Positions 1 to 12,230 of a DNA stretch of 64,000 nt are shown here, one piece after another. The notes beneath the pieces were generated by a model, which had not been told where the DNA came from, searched no databases, and worked only from the letters and a program-made list of their open reading frames with translations. The stretch is taken from the NCBI RefSeq assembly GCF_014633365.1, contig NC_068350.1, positions 37,997,119-38,061,118 of the forward strand, read 5' to 3'. Within the stretch, counting starts at the first letter, position 1, and each line of letters begins with the position of its first letter. A program made the position numbers and the translations under genes. Source of the DNA: Diospyros lotus (taxonomy: Eukaryota; Streptophyta; Magnoliopsida; Ericales; Ebenaceae).

Positions 1-351
1 TATATATGTTAAATATTTTGGGTGATTTTTATTGTATTCAATTAGCAAGCTTGTTCATGTAATCTTAAAGATTTAAAAACAAAAACGAATTCTTGCAAAA
101 TCAAGAATGTTAGTTGAAAGGACATTTATTTTTGTCTCAAAATGTTTTAAATACGAAAAATTATAATAATAAGTTTGCAAGAGAGGCTTAAGTGATGACT
201 AATTTTTCATGATAAACATCCAAATTTTTCATATTATGTGGTACGGACATTTATATACACTGAAAAGAATTATAATAATAGTCACAAATTTTAATTTTAG
301 TTGATAGAGTTAATTATAATTTTTTAATGAAAATGTGACAAAAATAATTAG

Positions 352-763
352 GCAAATAGCACCAAAAAAAAAACGTGAATTTGTAAATTTATCTAAAACG
401 TTTCAATTTTGACAATTATATTTTAATTGACTCAATTGAGTATAATTTTATTCAATACCTAAAATTAATTTGAGAGCCGTGTCATTAAAAAAAAAAACTA
501 AAAAGAGCTGGACTTATATATATAATTTTTTTATATTTTTTTTCATATATATACATGTGAGTTTCACTCATATATTTTTTTTTAAGGACAGATAATATGT
601 CATATACGCAATGACACATGACTCCTAAATTAATTTTAGATATTAGATAAAATTACACTTAATTAAGCTAATTAAGATATAATTGTCAAAATTGTAATGT
701 TTGGATAAATTTGTAAATTTATAAAAAAAAATTGAGTTTTTTTTCGTTGCTATGTGTCCAAAA
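352..763. mobile_element. Foldback / MITE-like element with long inverted repeats
   Basis: The left arm (about 352-487) and the reverse complement of the right arm (about 605-763) match over roughly 140 bases, sharing for example the core AATTTTGACAATTATAT and the block CTAAAATTAATTT. The ends read GGCAAATAGCACC on the left and GGACACATAGCAACG on the reversed right. A long imperfect palindrome with no coding capacity suits a non-autonomous DNA transposon. The flanks are A/T runs, so a target-site duplication cannot be judged. The superfamily is unassigned; the ends resemble those of the element at 45032. Confidence 0.55.
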
Positions 764-1929
764 AAAAATTATTGACATTTTACATTTTCTTTCTCCTAAT
801 AAGACAAGACCTAACTCCATGGCATGATTATGTTTTTTTTCTATAAAAATGTTATTTAAATATTTAAAAGGGACACTTCTATATTAGTATATTAGATTAC
901 ATGTCTAATTAATATAAATATGTACCATACATAAATATCACACTAAGTGTTACGCTTAAATGTTTAAGTAGGATTCTAGAGACTTAGCCAACTAATTAAA
1001 TTGGGATTAATTTTCAACAATTTAAAAATATTTATGGGCATTAAAGTGTTAAGGTTGGCACAACAATACTTGTTTGACTAAGGTTTGTGGACCATTTGCC
1101 CTGTTACCAAATCAAAATTAGGTGGCTTGCAAGACTCAATTAGGGTACTTGCCCACAGTTTTTCTTTCATTTTATTAATTTTTTATTAGAGCTTATGAGA
1201 AAAAAAAAAATGTTCTCTTTGTTGCCTTCAAAAAAAAAAAAAAAAATTCTTATGTTTTAAGAAAACTTCACTCACGCCACTTTGTTATAGAGTCGAAAAA
1301 TATTGAAAATATCGCATTTTGTCCTTTAGTATATTTAAATATATCTTATATCTTATTAAAACTTCCACAATAGATACCAATGAGTTTGGAGAAAATTTTC
1401 AATTTTTAGGAATTATATTGATTATCTCTACTATTTAAAAATTATATTAGGATTACCTTGAAGTTAGATTTGCATTATACATAGTATTCTTAAAAATTTA
1501 TAAAATTATATAAATATCTTAATAACTTATTTCCTAAAATGAAGAGGGTATATCGATGTGATCTAATAAAATCTATGGGGGCAAATGTAATTCATCCAAA
1601 ATAAAATGTTAAAAACAATGAAACTCTTAAATAGAGTTGGCAAAATGATCTAAACTTGTGAAATCTATCTTGTCATACTTCAATGGGTTGAGTTAAGTTT
1701 GAGAAGGGCCAAAATGGGAATGATAAAATACTATCTCTGTATATAAAAATTTTTATTAGATTGAGATCAATTTCAAAGTGCCCAATCCTGCCATATGCCC
1801 TCTTACGACGGGGTATGGTGTGAAAACCCTTTATTCCCTCGAAATACAAGACTAACATTAGAATTCAGAGTTAAAAACATGACAAATCTATTTGTTATCG
1901 AACAATATTTTAAGGTAATGTTTGTTAAA

Positions 1930-2510
1930 ATGAGTAAAATAATGTTGTATCGAGATAAGGTTGAAATACTTTTCAAACCAAAATATAAAATAGTTAAAAT
2001 AAGATTGAGAATCATTCTAAGATTTTTATAAGATAATTTGTTAAATTTTTTGGAATGCACTGAAAATTATACTTTTTCTTTCTATATATTTGTTAAAATA
2101 CATATAATAAGTATCGATATAAAGCTTTTTTTACCAAAATATTCTTATTTCCAAATTCATTCAAAACTCTTTATGGCGGAGATGACGATGATAGATAAAG
2201 CAATATGCGACAGAGGCAACAACGATATGCGAAGCAAGAAAATGAAAGAAAAGATGAAAGAAAAAAAAATGAAAAAAAAGGGTAAAGGTTTGATGGGATG
2301 GAGGACATATTATTTTTTTTTTTATCTGTAAAATTTAAAATAAATTTAATTAAAAGGTAAGAAAGATAAATTTATTTATAAAATTTTAGATAAAAAATTA
2401 CGTGACTTCTTTTTAATAGATTATTAGATAAATTTTATAAATATAATATAAAATATTTTTATATCATAATTTTTTCATGTCATATTTTGATTATCAAACA
2501 CTTACTTAAA
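1930..2510. repeat. Dispersed repeat, copy A (partner at 15280-15950)
   Basis: Two blocks here recur in the same order and orientation near 15.3-15.95 kb. The first, about 2000-2065, shares AATCATTCTAA and ATAATTTGTTAAATTTTTT with 15375-15435. The second, about 2340-2510, shares the pattern GATAAATTTAT ... GTGACTT ... TTAGATAAATTT with 15780-15950. The sequence between the blocks differs. This looks like a diverged non-coding interspersed element of unknown class. Confidence 0.4.
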
Positions 2511-2875
2511 AAGGAAAAACCTAACCTAATGGGGGAGAACAAGAGATTAAAATAAAAAGAGGGGATCAATTGTTAATTTAGCAAATCATCATGGTCTATC
2601 TCCATAATGAAATCTAAAGAAGCCTTTTAAGCACCCTATAACTAGAGATTTACATTATGAGTTGAGAGCCATCACTCATAATTGAATTCTATTTCCATTT
2701 GCATATGTGGCCGATATTCATCCCCTCCTCAATCATCAACCGACTTTATTATTACTAGTATTATTATTATTATTGAGATCATCAGATCGACTGCTATGCT
2801 TCAAACTTCTGATCTTTCTTCTTCCCATCCTCTCCTCCCATTCGCCAGTAGTTCTGTCTGCAACAAGACCTTGAC

Positions 2876-4654
2876 ATGCTGAGTACTACTGATCAATATT
2901 ATCACAGAGAATTAGGAAGCTCCTCTGGGCAAGATCAGGAAGAAGAGGAGCAAGTCAGGGACATCCATGCACTGACGCCGCCACATCCGCCGCCGGCCGG
3001 CCGCCATCGCCGGAGAGAAGCTTGGGAAACAAGCAGCCACAGATCATCCTCCCTGTCCATGGCCAGCGAAGGAGGGTCCAACGAGAACTTCCCCTCCATG
3101 AGCAGGGAGTTCAGCGCCTTGGTCCTTGCAGGGTCGTCCATGGGGAATCCGAATGGGACTCAAGACAGCGACAATGGCGGAAACAACCTGGCTAGGATCG
3201 GGGAAGAAGCTGAAATGCTGGAGGAGACTAACCCTTTGGCCATAGTTCCCGACAACAACCCTTTGCCTTCGCCCAGGAGGGGCGGCGGCGGCGGAGGCGG
3301 AGGCGGCGGGGGCAACCACAGCGAGGTATCGGTGCATAGGGTGAAGAGGGAGGAGGTGGAGACGAAGATATCGGCGTGGCAGACGGCGAAGATCGCCAAG
3401 ATTAACAATAGGTTTAAGCGGGACGAGGCTGTGATTAACGGTTGGGAGAGCGAGGAAGTTCAGAAAGCTAGTTCATGGATGAAGAAAGTTGAGGTATATA
3501 CATGCATACGTGCATACATACATACATATATATATTTACAAACATGGAAACTTCATTATGTACACTCTACATGTATATGCCAATGATCCTTTCATGAGCA
3601 GTTCAACTGTTCAAACGTATGAATTCATGGCATCCTATAGCTAGGAATAACATAGAGCTCCCGCTTATTGCTTCTTGCTTCGACTCGCATCCATTCATGA
3701 TCTTTTATCCTGCATAGTGGGTCAGTGGCTACATGAATTTTAGCTCGACAAGTATTCTTCTTCGTAGCATATCTCTTATCAAGTTTTCTTAGTCTTTCTA
3801 CCTTTGTGCTAGAAACATGTTCCATTTTAGTGATAATCTTACAGGCTGCAAGTACGATTAAAGATTGCATTTCCAAGATAATATAATTTAATTCGAGTAA
3901 GAGCATACAAGGGTTAGTTTACTTGCTATACGGGGAATTTTTGGAAGTACATGAGGTACGGGGAGATGAAACAGAATTGGGTAAAAGGTTCTTAGGCATA
4001 GCATAAGATATATAATGATCAACAATTAGGGTTTGTGATGATGATGAAGAGGAGATGGAAGACTCTAGACTTTGTCTGTTTATGGGTTTTGTTTTTTCTT
4101 GTTGATTCGTCTCATATATTCAGCCTATAATTAATGGGTAAAATTAGTCTTTGGCTTGCAATTATATTACTAAGTCAGTTTAATTTAAACCTGGAAGTCT
4201 GGACACGTGGTTAGTATGAACATTAGGTAAGAATCTATGATTTTCCTTTCATAATCAAGATTATCTAACTGTGATAGCAAGTTAGAAAGTCTTCCCCTTG
4301 ACAGCTTCTTCTTCCCACATGTGAAAGCATAAGCATCCTGTAAATTAAGTAACTTTCAAAGAGAGATGAATGTTCATGCAAACTGTTATGAATTCTCATA
4401 TAATCTTTAATGATCGAGATCTTGTTTATAATATACTTTTTTTTGGGGGGGGTGGTGTGCAGAGGAAGCTGGAGGAGAAAAGGGCAAGAGCCTTGGAGAA
4501 GATGCAGAATGAGGTAGCAAGGGCACGCAGAAAAGCAGAGGAAAGAAGGGCATCAGCAGAGGCCAAGAGGGGCACAAAGGTGGCTAGGGTCCTTGAAGTG
4601 GCCAACTTGATGAAAGCTGTGGGCAGGGCCCCTGCCAAGAGATCCTTCTTCTGA
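2876..4654 (+). CDS. REM4: Group 4 remorin, two exons
   Basis: The coding exons are 2876-3493 and 4463-4654, joined in phase 0 through a 969-base intron (donor GAG|GTATAT, acceptor GTGCAG|AGG), giving 269 residues. Residues 1-155 are low-complexity and probably disordered, with the group 4 signatures HALTPP, SREFSALV and EETNPLAIVPD, and an 11-glycine run at 136-146. The remorin C-terminal domain (about 157-262) is rich in Lys, Arg, Glu and Ala and should form a coiled coil. It ends in KRSFF. Remorins are plant proteins of plasma-membrane nanodomains and have no known enzyme activity; Arabidopsis group 4 members are reported in SnRK1- and virus-linked responses. The ATG at 2876 fits the family N-terminus. 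An open frame overlapping it upstream starts with TTG, so it is not a normal uORF. In Arabidopsis, REM4.2 lies next to a guanylate kinase, as here (next but one gene). Confidence 0.93.
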
Positions 4655-7600
4655 GTCCCCAACCCTACATTTTTCTACAAAGTTTGCATATTATGGACAA
4701 TACAATTAAACCACATTAGTACTCTCAGTTAAGGGTCCCTCCATCTTTTCAACTATAGGGTACTCTACATCAAAGGGCACATTCAGTAGTTGTGCCACCA
4801 CAAAAAAGAAAAAAAAAAAAAGAACGCACAAATATGATCAAGATTTAGTGATCTTAAGAGTGGTTTTAAGGTTTCAGCTTCTCTCTGATTGTGGAATGTT
4901 GTGATTGTGAGGGTGATGATGTTTGAACCAAATTTTCTAGTCCTCTGTACAGCTTTACTTCTCTGTATATTACATATACTACCTTAAGCTTTAAGGTCTT
5001 CCAGCCAGTGGAATGTTCATCTGTAACATGTATGTTATACAGCTATATGATCAAAAAGGGGGGCTAACAAACATGCAAAATCATAATCTTCTCGACACTT
5101 TTAGTGTAAAGATATTGCTCCTCGGTAACAAGTCCCAAGTTCAGATGAAAGAGTCTAAACAGTTGTGCTATGTAATTCACATCGAACATAAACATTATCG
5201 AATGTTTTTATCATGAATTCTATTCAAAATATCATGGATTGGTGAACTAGATAAAATACTTTGTGCTTTTTTCCCCTCTTTTTTCAGTTTAGGTCTAACC
5301 TGCCTAAGTTTGGTTGCATTTAGGTTGGGGTGAACAGATCTTATACTCCAGTAGTTAGGAGCAGAGAAGAAAAAGAAGAATGTCATTGTTCTTTGTCTTT
5401 CCTTTCAGTTTGTTTGGGGTCTTGTCTTCTGTCGTCGTTGTCATCACAAGTCTTAATACCACTAAATAAGATCAAGTGTATAGATTTTAGTTCTTCAATT
5501 ATCTCTTTCTATATTCTTTTTTGTACATAAGACTATTATATTGCATGCCATGTCTAATTTCCTATAATAAACCTTCTTTACCCCTACCTCTTTTACTACA
5601 AACTTATTGCATTCCATCTACCCTCCAAGCACATATGTTGGTCTAGTAATCTTCTTTTCACATATTTAAACTATCTTAAACATACCCTTGTACTGCATCT
5701 TGCATCTTTAATGGTGCAATTGAAATCTTATTATGAACAATCTTATATATTTTTAATTTTCTAGTTTCAAATGATCACGTGTTCCCTAGAATACTCTCAA
5801 TTTTTAAAAGATTTTCCGATCACATAAGTAAGGTGGAGATTGGCTATATGAAATCTAACTTACTAATCATTCCTATCAGGGACTTAATTATTAAGGTGAA
5901 ATGAATAAATATCTCAAGATTTAAGAAAGGGAATATTATAGCCGGCCACCATGAGGGTATCGCATAAACCAAGTATTATTTGGTGGGGGGACTGTGAGGA
6001 TGCATCTGCTACTTTCACTGATATAATTAATAAGACTGGAAAAATTATCCTGTACCTAACTTTTGAAGCCACCTTTTTAGGTAGCATAAAGAAAATTCTC
6101 TCCCCCCCCCCCCCCCCCCAAGATATAGACACATGCATTTGTAAAGAATAAATAAAGATAGAAAAGAAAAAAGAAGAAAAGAAAAGGAAAATAAACAAGG
6201 AAAACAACAAATACTGTCACCAACTAATCAAAGAGGCACTGGTCAAGACGCGTTTTGCTGTGAAGCTATATATATGTATATCTAAAGCAGGCAGCTTTTC
6301 TAAAGTGGTGATCGCCCCAAATATTCACTGACGTTGGGTATAACTTTGTTCATAAAACCACAATATGAATCATAAAAGAAATGAAAAATGGAACCCACTA
6401 TTTATCACTAGGTTACTTGTATGTTAGGACGTGACCTGAACAGTTCATATTCTCGTCATGTCTAAAGAAAGCCTGAATGGAATATAATTATACATTTAAC
6501 CCCAACTATGAGATACAGATAGACTGAGTTGTCCTTTACACGAGGTTTAGGTACAAACTACTGCCCCAAGGAAACTCATCTTCCTCACCATGTGTGAGAG
6601 GAAAGAGCACAAATTGGACCCGCAAGCTGTAAAATGGTGCTCTTACCATTTACATCCGTTCCACAAAGCTACTGGTGGTGAGACCCGACCCGCTTTCATT
6701 GTCTCACCTTCAAACCTATTCATATTACTCTAATAATTAAGGGTAACAGAAGGGCCAAAAATCCAACAGATTCAAGGATGCAAATATATGATTTACATTT
6801 AACCTTTGCCTTTTCAATTTTACACAGTAGAGACACTATTTCCACAATAAAAAAAAAAATACTACTACTAACAAAAGAAAAGTTACTGAAAATAAAGCAC
6901 ACGATGAGCAATAGTTATATGGAAAACCCAAACCGTGAACTTTGGTCCAGCTGAAACTGTCACTATTATATAACAAGATGTTTCCAAGCTCATGTCTTAC
7001 CATGATAGTATTACAAAGCTCAAGTGGCACACATATTGGAATTCATCAAAGGCTGTTCAAAATCTCGTATATTCACCTTAGTTCCTGTTCACAAAAGTCT
7101 CAAATAAATTACAAGCATAACCTTATATAAACTTGGTTAAGATTAAATTGATTTTTGACGTGAATTAGTCAATAAATAAAAAGCTAAACCTTTAAGAGTT
7201 TTAATGTGGTAAGAGATATCAAGCATCCCAAGATAAGGTAACTAGAATTTGTGCCATGTGGAGTGATGGCTTGAGAAATTTACCATGTTGCCTGAACAGG
7301 AATTTTGATGCCAAAAGGCCAACTTAACGTGGAAAGGAAGTTCCTTTTTCAATTATATAAGGAATAAGTTATAAAGGATAAGGCTTATGTATAGAATCGT
7401 CCAAACCTATTTAGGTAACAGTTGTCCTTTATCTTCTACAGAAACCAAATCATAGTGATCCATCAGTCCATGTATTGCACATTGGATACTCTGCCACTCT
7501 TCCTTTTTAATGTTGTTGCTTTGCCTTTTACCTGATGTGGTTATTTGCCACTCACTGTCATGTGGCACTTCATTCTCCAACTAGGACCAATCAGTTCAGA

Positions 7601-8954
7601 TATGAGCTACGTCACCACCCCAAACAACCCTCACAAGCAAAAAGGTTATTTGAAGATATTCAAAGGGATATACACAGGTCATCCAGTCCGACCAGTTTGG
7701 TGGGGTGGAGAAAATTTCTCCCTAAAATTAAGATCCCCCATAAAATCAGGGGCATCATATCATCCGGATAAGAAAAGGATGTGCAACCTTCCAAAACCAA
7801 ACTCTTCTGGTATAAACGAGACCAATCACCACAATCACGAGTACATAATCATAACCTCGATATCCTTTCTTTCCCACAACTAAATTTTAAGGCTCCAACA
7901 GCTAGTAATTTAGGCATCGGAAGCTTGTCCCATAGAAGCGTAGGGCAGTTCTCTCTTTTGCAAGCTTGTCGGAGATCACTTCAACTCACCATCCTACACA
8001 AACCCCATTCTATTCTCCCATTTCTTGTCCAGGTCATGATTTCTTGAGGGTGAGCAATTGTGCATCATCAGTACCCTTAATATTTGAGTGTATGACAGAC
8101 TTAAACAGTTCATATACCAGTGATCACTAATACCCAAAGTCATCAATGGTGTACAAAATGCTTTACTACATAAGGCCTCCAGGCTCTTTTAGACAATATT
8201 TTTCCAGACTTACACTCAATACAATTCTTTAAGCTAATATATGACTAGGAAGTGCTTACCATTCGCATCAGCACCAAATCATTCCCCTTCCTTCCCATGA
8301 TTTTGAAAGCAGAAAGCACAGATTCAGTCGACCACCTTGTAACTAAAAATATAGACATTAAAACTTCTGCAAATCATCCTCCTGCTAAGTGTCTTTCAAA
8401 TGAAGGCCATCTTCCATTCAGATAATGATTAAAAATCATAATATGATCTATGACTGCTTTTATTATGTAGTTAAGCAAGCAACCATTAGGATTATTGTGA
8501 TCAACACAAGGGCCATAGGATAGTCATCTCTTAGAGAAAAGGTAATCTTGGAGTAATTTTTATGGCTTAATTGTTTTCTCTGACAGTCACATATACTATT
8601 ACTAATTGTCAAAATAATTCAATTAAGGTATATAACTGTAAAAATTCTTATCAAAGAAACTCACTTATGTTAAGGAGAATGGATAAGCATACTTACAGTG
8701 AGGAGGTTATTGCATGAAAATGATCTCACCTCCCCTGAAGTCTTATTAGCAAATTACACTGACATCTCTTATCATCTCAGATCAAATACTAATCCTAAAC
8801 ATATTGAACTGTCAAAATGAATTACCTGCGCATGCCCCAAATAGGTGGTATGCCCCAAATAGGTGGTGGGGCAGAGAGCACTATTATATACAAGTAACCA
8901 AGTCTGCTGCCTCTTTGGCATGAGAAAAGGAATTAGTTTTCCATTTTAACATAT
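4655..8954. other. Intergenic DNA between the remorin and PPR genes, no gene recognised
   Basis: The first part should hold the remorin 3' UTR. A C17 run lies at about 6103-6119. A less AT-rich patch at about 7480-8050 has overlapping open frames of up to about 110 codons, starting at 7535, 7545 and 7781. They match nothing I recognise and have no clear splice structure. The patch also contains CCAATCAG and GATAAG-type promoter words. It could be an old gene remnant or regulatory DNA. Nothing else in this stretch supports a gene. Confidence 0.5.
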
Positions 8955-11243
8955 TCATGCTGGATCCCAGATCAGTTGAAGATCAGTCTTATCATCGTTT
9001 TGTTCTATCTCAGCCCTTAGTAGATCCAATTTCTCATAAATATCTCTACTTTCTGGGTGATTTCTGCTGCTTGCAACAAACAGATGGGTCTTGTTATCTA
9101 TCTCAATCCAGCTGCAACCTGCTTCTTTCCTTATCTTTAAGTCATTCATTTCAGTCCTTACTCTTGCAGCCTCATCAAACATTCCTTCTCCAGCATACAT
9201 ATTTGAAACAAGTATGTAAGATCCTGCTTCTTTTGGTGCCAGATTAAGCAAACAGTTAGAAGCCATTTTGCCAAAGTCAAGATTCCCACCAATCTTACAC
9301 ACGTGGACCAAAGTTCTCCAAAGAAGTGGTGAGTCTGAAAAAGGACTTCTGTTAATAAGATCCTTAGCCTCAACAAAAAGCCCAGCTCGCCCCAAAAGAT
9401 TAACCAAGCATGCAAAGTGTTCAAGTGCTGGCCTAATCCCATATTTCAGCTCCAATTCATTGAATAAGCAAAGCCCATAATTCCAGAAACCTGAGTAGCA
9501 ACAAGCTTGGAGAACAGCCAGTACAGTAATCTTGTCAGGAGAAAATCCTTCAATTACCATGTCATTGAAAAGCGAAAGTGCTTCCTTCCCTTGCCCATGG
9601 ATAGCATGAGCAAAAATAATGGCATTCCAAGATATTAAATCAAGCTTTTTCATTCCCATAAACATTTGACAAGCATCTGAAATGCTTCCACATTTTGCAT
9701 ACATAGTGATTATAGCATTAGATACAGTTAAGTTAGCATCAAATCCTGTTTTAACCGCATAAGCATGAAGGCTTGTTCCTTTAACTAGGCAAGCTTGTTC
9801 AGCAGACAAGCTAAGGAGAGAGGCAAGAGTTACCGAATCTGGTTTTAGACCAGCTAATCTGAGTTGATTAAACAAAAGCATGGTTTCCACATCTTCTTCT
9901 CCATCATTCTTTGTACAACCAACTAAAAAAGCATTAAAGGAAGCAGAGTTTATAACTGAGAGACCATTGAGAAGCAACCTAGCAGATTTAAGGTTCTCAC
10001 ACTTGGCATATAAATCAATTAAAGCAGTTCCCACATAAACATTTGAGGGCATGCCAAGCTTTATCACAAATCCATGAATTTGAAGCCCCATATTGAGATT
10101 CTTGGACTCTGAACAGCAATTAAGAACACAAGCTAAACAATCAGAATCCAAATTCAATCCCTGGCTAACCATGTCTAAGAAGGCGGCCAGGGCTAACTGA
10201 CCATGGCCATTTGCAACATATATGGATAAGAGAGCAGTCCAAGAAACCAAATTCCTCTCGCCCATACAGTGAAACATGCTCTTAGCCTCCTCAACCAACC
10301 CGTACCTACCATACATTGTAATAATTGAGTTTCCAACAGATGTTTTTCCCACTAAACCATACTTAATAGCAAGTCCATGTAACATTCTGCCTTCCTCCGA
10401 ACCCACAACTCCATCACAAGCACTTATTACATTGGTAAATGTATAATCATTTGGTTCCAAGCCAATTTGAAGCAACTCAAGAAACAAATGAAGAGCTTTC
10501 TTTCCATATCCTGCATTGCCATATTCTGAAATCATAAAATTCAAACAGCAAACATCGACGCATGTCAACTCATTGAACTGTTTCTCAGCATCATCCAGCC
10601 GGCCACTTCTTGAATACATAGAAACCAAAGAAGTTCCAACATAGACATCCTCGCAAAACCCACTTTTTATAATAAAACTATGAATCTGTTTGCCACAACC
10701 CCTTTTATCCGGAAACTCACATGCCCGCAAAATCACCGAGCAAGTATGCTCGTTAAATTCTTGATCAGATTTATGCATACAATGAGCTAATCTGACAACA
10801 GAATTAACATCATTTATCTGTGAATAACCATTAATAAGAGACGTCCACGTGATTGTATTCCTATCAAGCATTTCATCAAACACCCTTTGTGCATCATCCA
10901 CACTATTGAATTTCACATACAAGTTCACCAGATTATTGCCTCGAAACACATCATTCCGATAGCCAGATTTCGTTAAGAATCCATGAATGGCCTGACCGAG
11001 ACAAAAATCTTCGGACCCAATTGAGATTCGGAGGAGCTGGGGCCAGTCCTCATTCAAGAACATTGATGGCTCACAAAGCGAAACCCCATAACCGACTGGT
11101 TTGCATTTTGGGTTTTTGTTATTAAGAATAAATTCAGTAGATGGAACGCAGACGTCATTGAGTTGCCTTGGTTTCCGTGGCGGGAAGTACTGCTGATTCG
11201 TTGAGAGGAAAGAGAAAGAGGCCGGGGCAGAGAGGGCATACAT
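8955..11243 (-). CDS. PLS-class pentatricopeptide repeat protein, E/E+ type, intronless
   Basis: A single uninterrupted frame of 762 residues begins at the ATG at 11243 and ends in TGA. The N-terminus is rich in Ser, Ala and Pro with basic residues (RKPR near 23-26) and looks like an organelle transit peptide. From about residue 85 to 640 it consists of P, L and S type PPR motifs, seen in repeated phrases such as VFDEM, SWTALLSIY and GKQIHSFIIKSG. The C-terminus has E and E+ motifs (GCSWIEID near 709, then NHPESRDIY) and stops before any DYW deaminase domain. Family members bind organellar RNA in a sequence-specific way. Those of E+ type usually specify C-to-U editing and rely on a deaminase supplied by another protein. 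The RNA target cannot be told from sequence, and no specific orthologue is claimed. Confidence 0.92.
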   Translation of the reverse strand: MYALSAPASFSFLSTNQQYFPPRKPRQLNDVCVPSTEFILNNKNPKCKPVGYGVSLCEPSMFLNEDWPQLLRISIGSEDFCLGQAIHGFLTKSGYRNDVFRGNNLVNLYVKFNSVDDAQRVFDEMLDRNTITWTSLINGYSQINDVNSVVRLAHCMHKSDQEFNEHTCSVILRACEFPDKRGCGKQIHSFIIKSGFCEDVYVGTSLVSMYSRSGRLDDAEKQFNELTCVDVCCLNFMISEYGNAGYGKKALHLFLELLQIGLEPNDYTFTNVISACDGVVGSEEGRMLHGLAIKYGLVGKTSVGNSIITMYGRYGLVEEAKSMFHCMGERNLVSWTALLSIYVANGHGQLALAAFLDMVSQGLNLDSDCLACVLNCCSESKNLNMGLQIHGFVIKLGMPSNVYVGTALIDLYAKCENLKSARLLLNGLSVINSASFNAFLVGCTKNDGEEDVETMLLFNQLRLAGLKPDSVTLASLLSLSAEQACLVKGTSLHAYAVKTGFDANLTVSNAIITMYAKCGSISDACQMFMGMKKLDLISWNAIIFAHAIHGQGKEALSLFNDMVIEGFSPDKITVLAVLQACCYSGFWNYGLCLFNELELKYGIRPALEHFACLVNLLGRAGLFVEAKDLINRSPFSDSPLLWRTLVHVCKIGGNLDFGKMASNCLLNLAPKEAGSYILVSNMYAGEGMFDEAARVRTEMNDLKIRKEAGCSWIEIDNKTHLFVASSRNHPESRDIYEKLDLLRAEIEQNDDKTDLQLIWDPA

Positions 11244-12230
11244 GGAATCTTGTCAAAGGTTCGGATTGAACCGTTGGGCTCAAGGACTTCGGTTCAAATC
11301 AATTCAAAACCGGAACTGAAATCGTTGGGAAGCTGGAACCGAACTGTCTGTAGACAATTCAGTTTCTGTTCCACCTTCTATTGGAACCGAAATTGCCGGT
11401 TCCGAAACCGTGGTCAAGGCTAGCTACTGCTATGCTTGCGCTGACTACTCTGTCATAGTAAATTGGGTTACATTGGCTCACAAGTCAACCAAAATATTTT
11501 AAATATCTATTTTAAAATTATTAAAAATAGTATTTTTTCCTTTTTGAAAATTTTAAATATATTGTAATAAAAATAACTAAAATGATTTTTTATTATTTTA
11601 ATTTTTTTATTTTAAAAATACATTTTTAAAAATATAAAAGTAAATAAGTTTTTATTGTTTTAAAAAATTAAAAATAATTTAAAAATAATAAAGAGAATAT
11701 AATCTAAACTTTTGTTATCAAAATTAGATATATCAAATGGGTTACGTTGATTCCATATTATCAAATAGGTTATCAAAATGTTTTGGATTATTTTTTATGT
11801 TTTTGAAACAAAAAACGGTTCGAAAACACTGAAACAATATCTTTGAGCCATCTTCGTGCTTCATAATTTCTTACAAATACATAAATTGAGCTGGCCCATG
11901 AGTTAAATAAACCGATAAGATGTTTATAAATCTTAGATATGTTGAACCCTGCCATAAGCTTGGAGTAAATTGGATGGGGCCGGCCCATGGGCCAAGTAGG
12001 CCCGCCAAACAAGCCAGCTCACCAAGCCCGTTGGGCCTTACCAATTTTAAATTTTAATATTTCACTAAATATATGCGATGAAGGTGAAAGAGGTGAAGGT
12101 TGAGCCTTACTATTTTTAATACTAAATAAACATTGGCATATCGTTAATGGGCCTGACTTGGGCTGTGAATGGGTGCCATATGATTGGGCCCGTATTTGAT
12201 GGGCCTGGCCCAAGACATATCTTGTTGGCC
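11244..12230. promoter_or_regulatory. Upstream region of the first PPR gene with a cluster of TGGGCC motifs
   Basis: The first 160 bases beyond the start codon carry several GGAACCGAA / CGGTTC-like words and then become AT-rich. Between about 11970 and 12215 there are repeated TGGGCC/GGCCCA words on both strands (for example GGCCCATGGGCC near 11983). These resemble plant site II elements, bound by TCP factors and common upstream of genes for organellar proteins. They lie about 730-970 bases from the ATG, farther than usual. A chance run in a decayed repeat is a real alternative. Confidence 0.3.

Larger units (their letters stand above)
1..2600. other. AT-rich intergenic DNA, no gene seen
   Basis: This stretch is very AT-rich with frequent homopolymer A and T runs. 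The open frames in it are short and lack recognisable domains; several begin with non-ATG codons. It holds one inverted-repeat element (352-763) and one copy of a dispersed repeat (about 1930-2510), both listed separately. I see no gene. Confidence 0.6.

Noticed and set aside
2682..2882. A 66-codon upstream frame overlapping the remorin start (ATGCTGA arrangement)
   Set aside because: Its first codon is TTG, not ATG, so there is no ordinary uORF, and no transcript start is established that far upstream.
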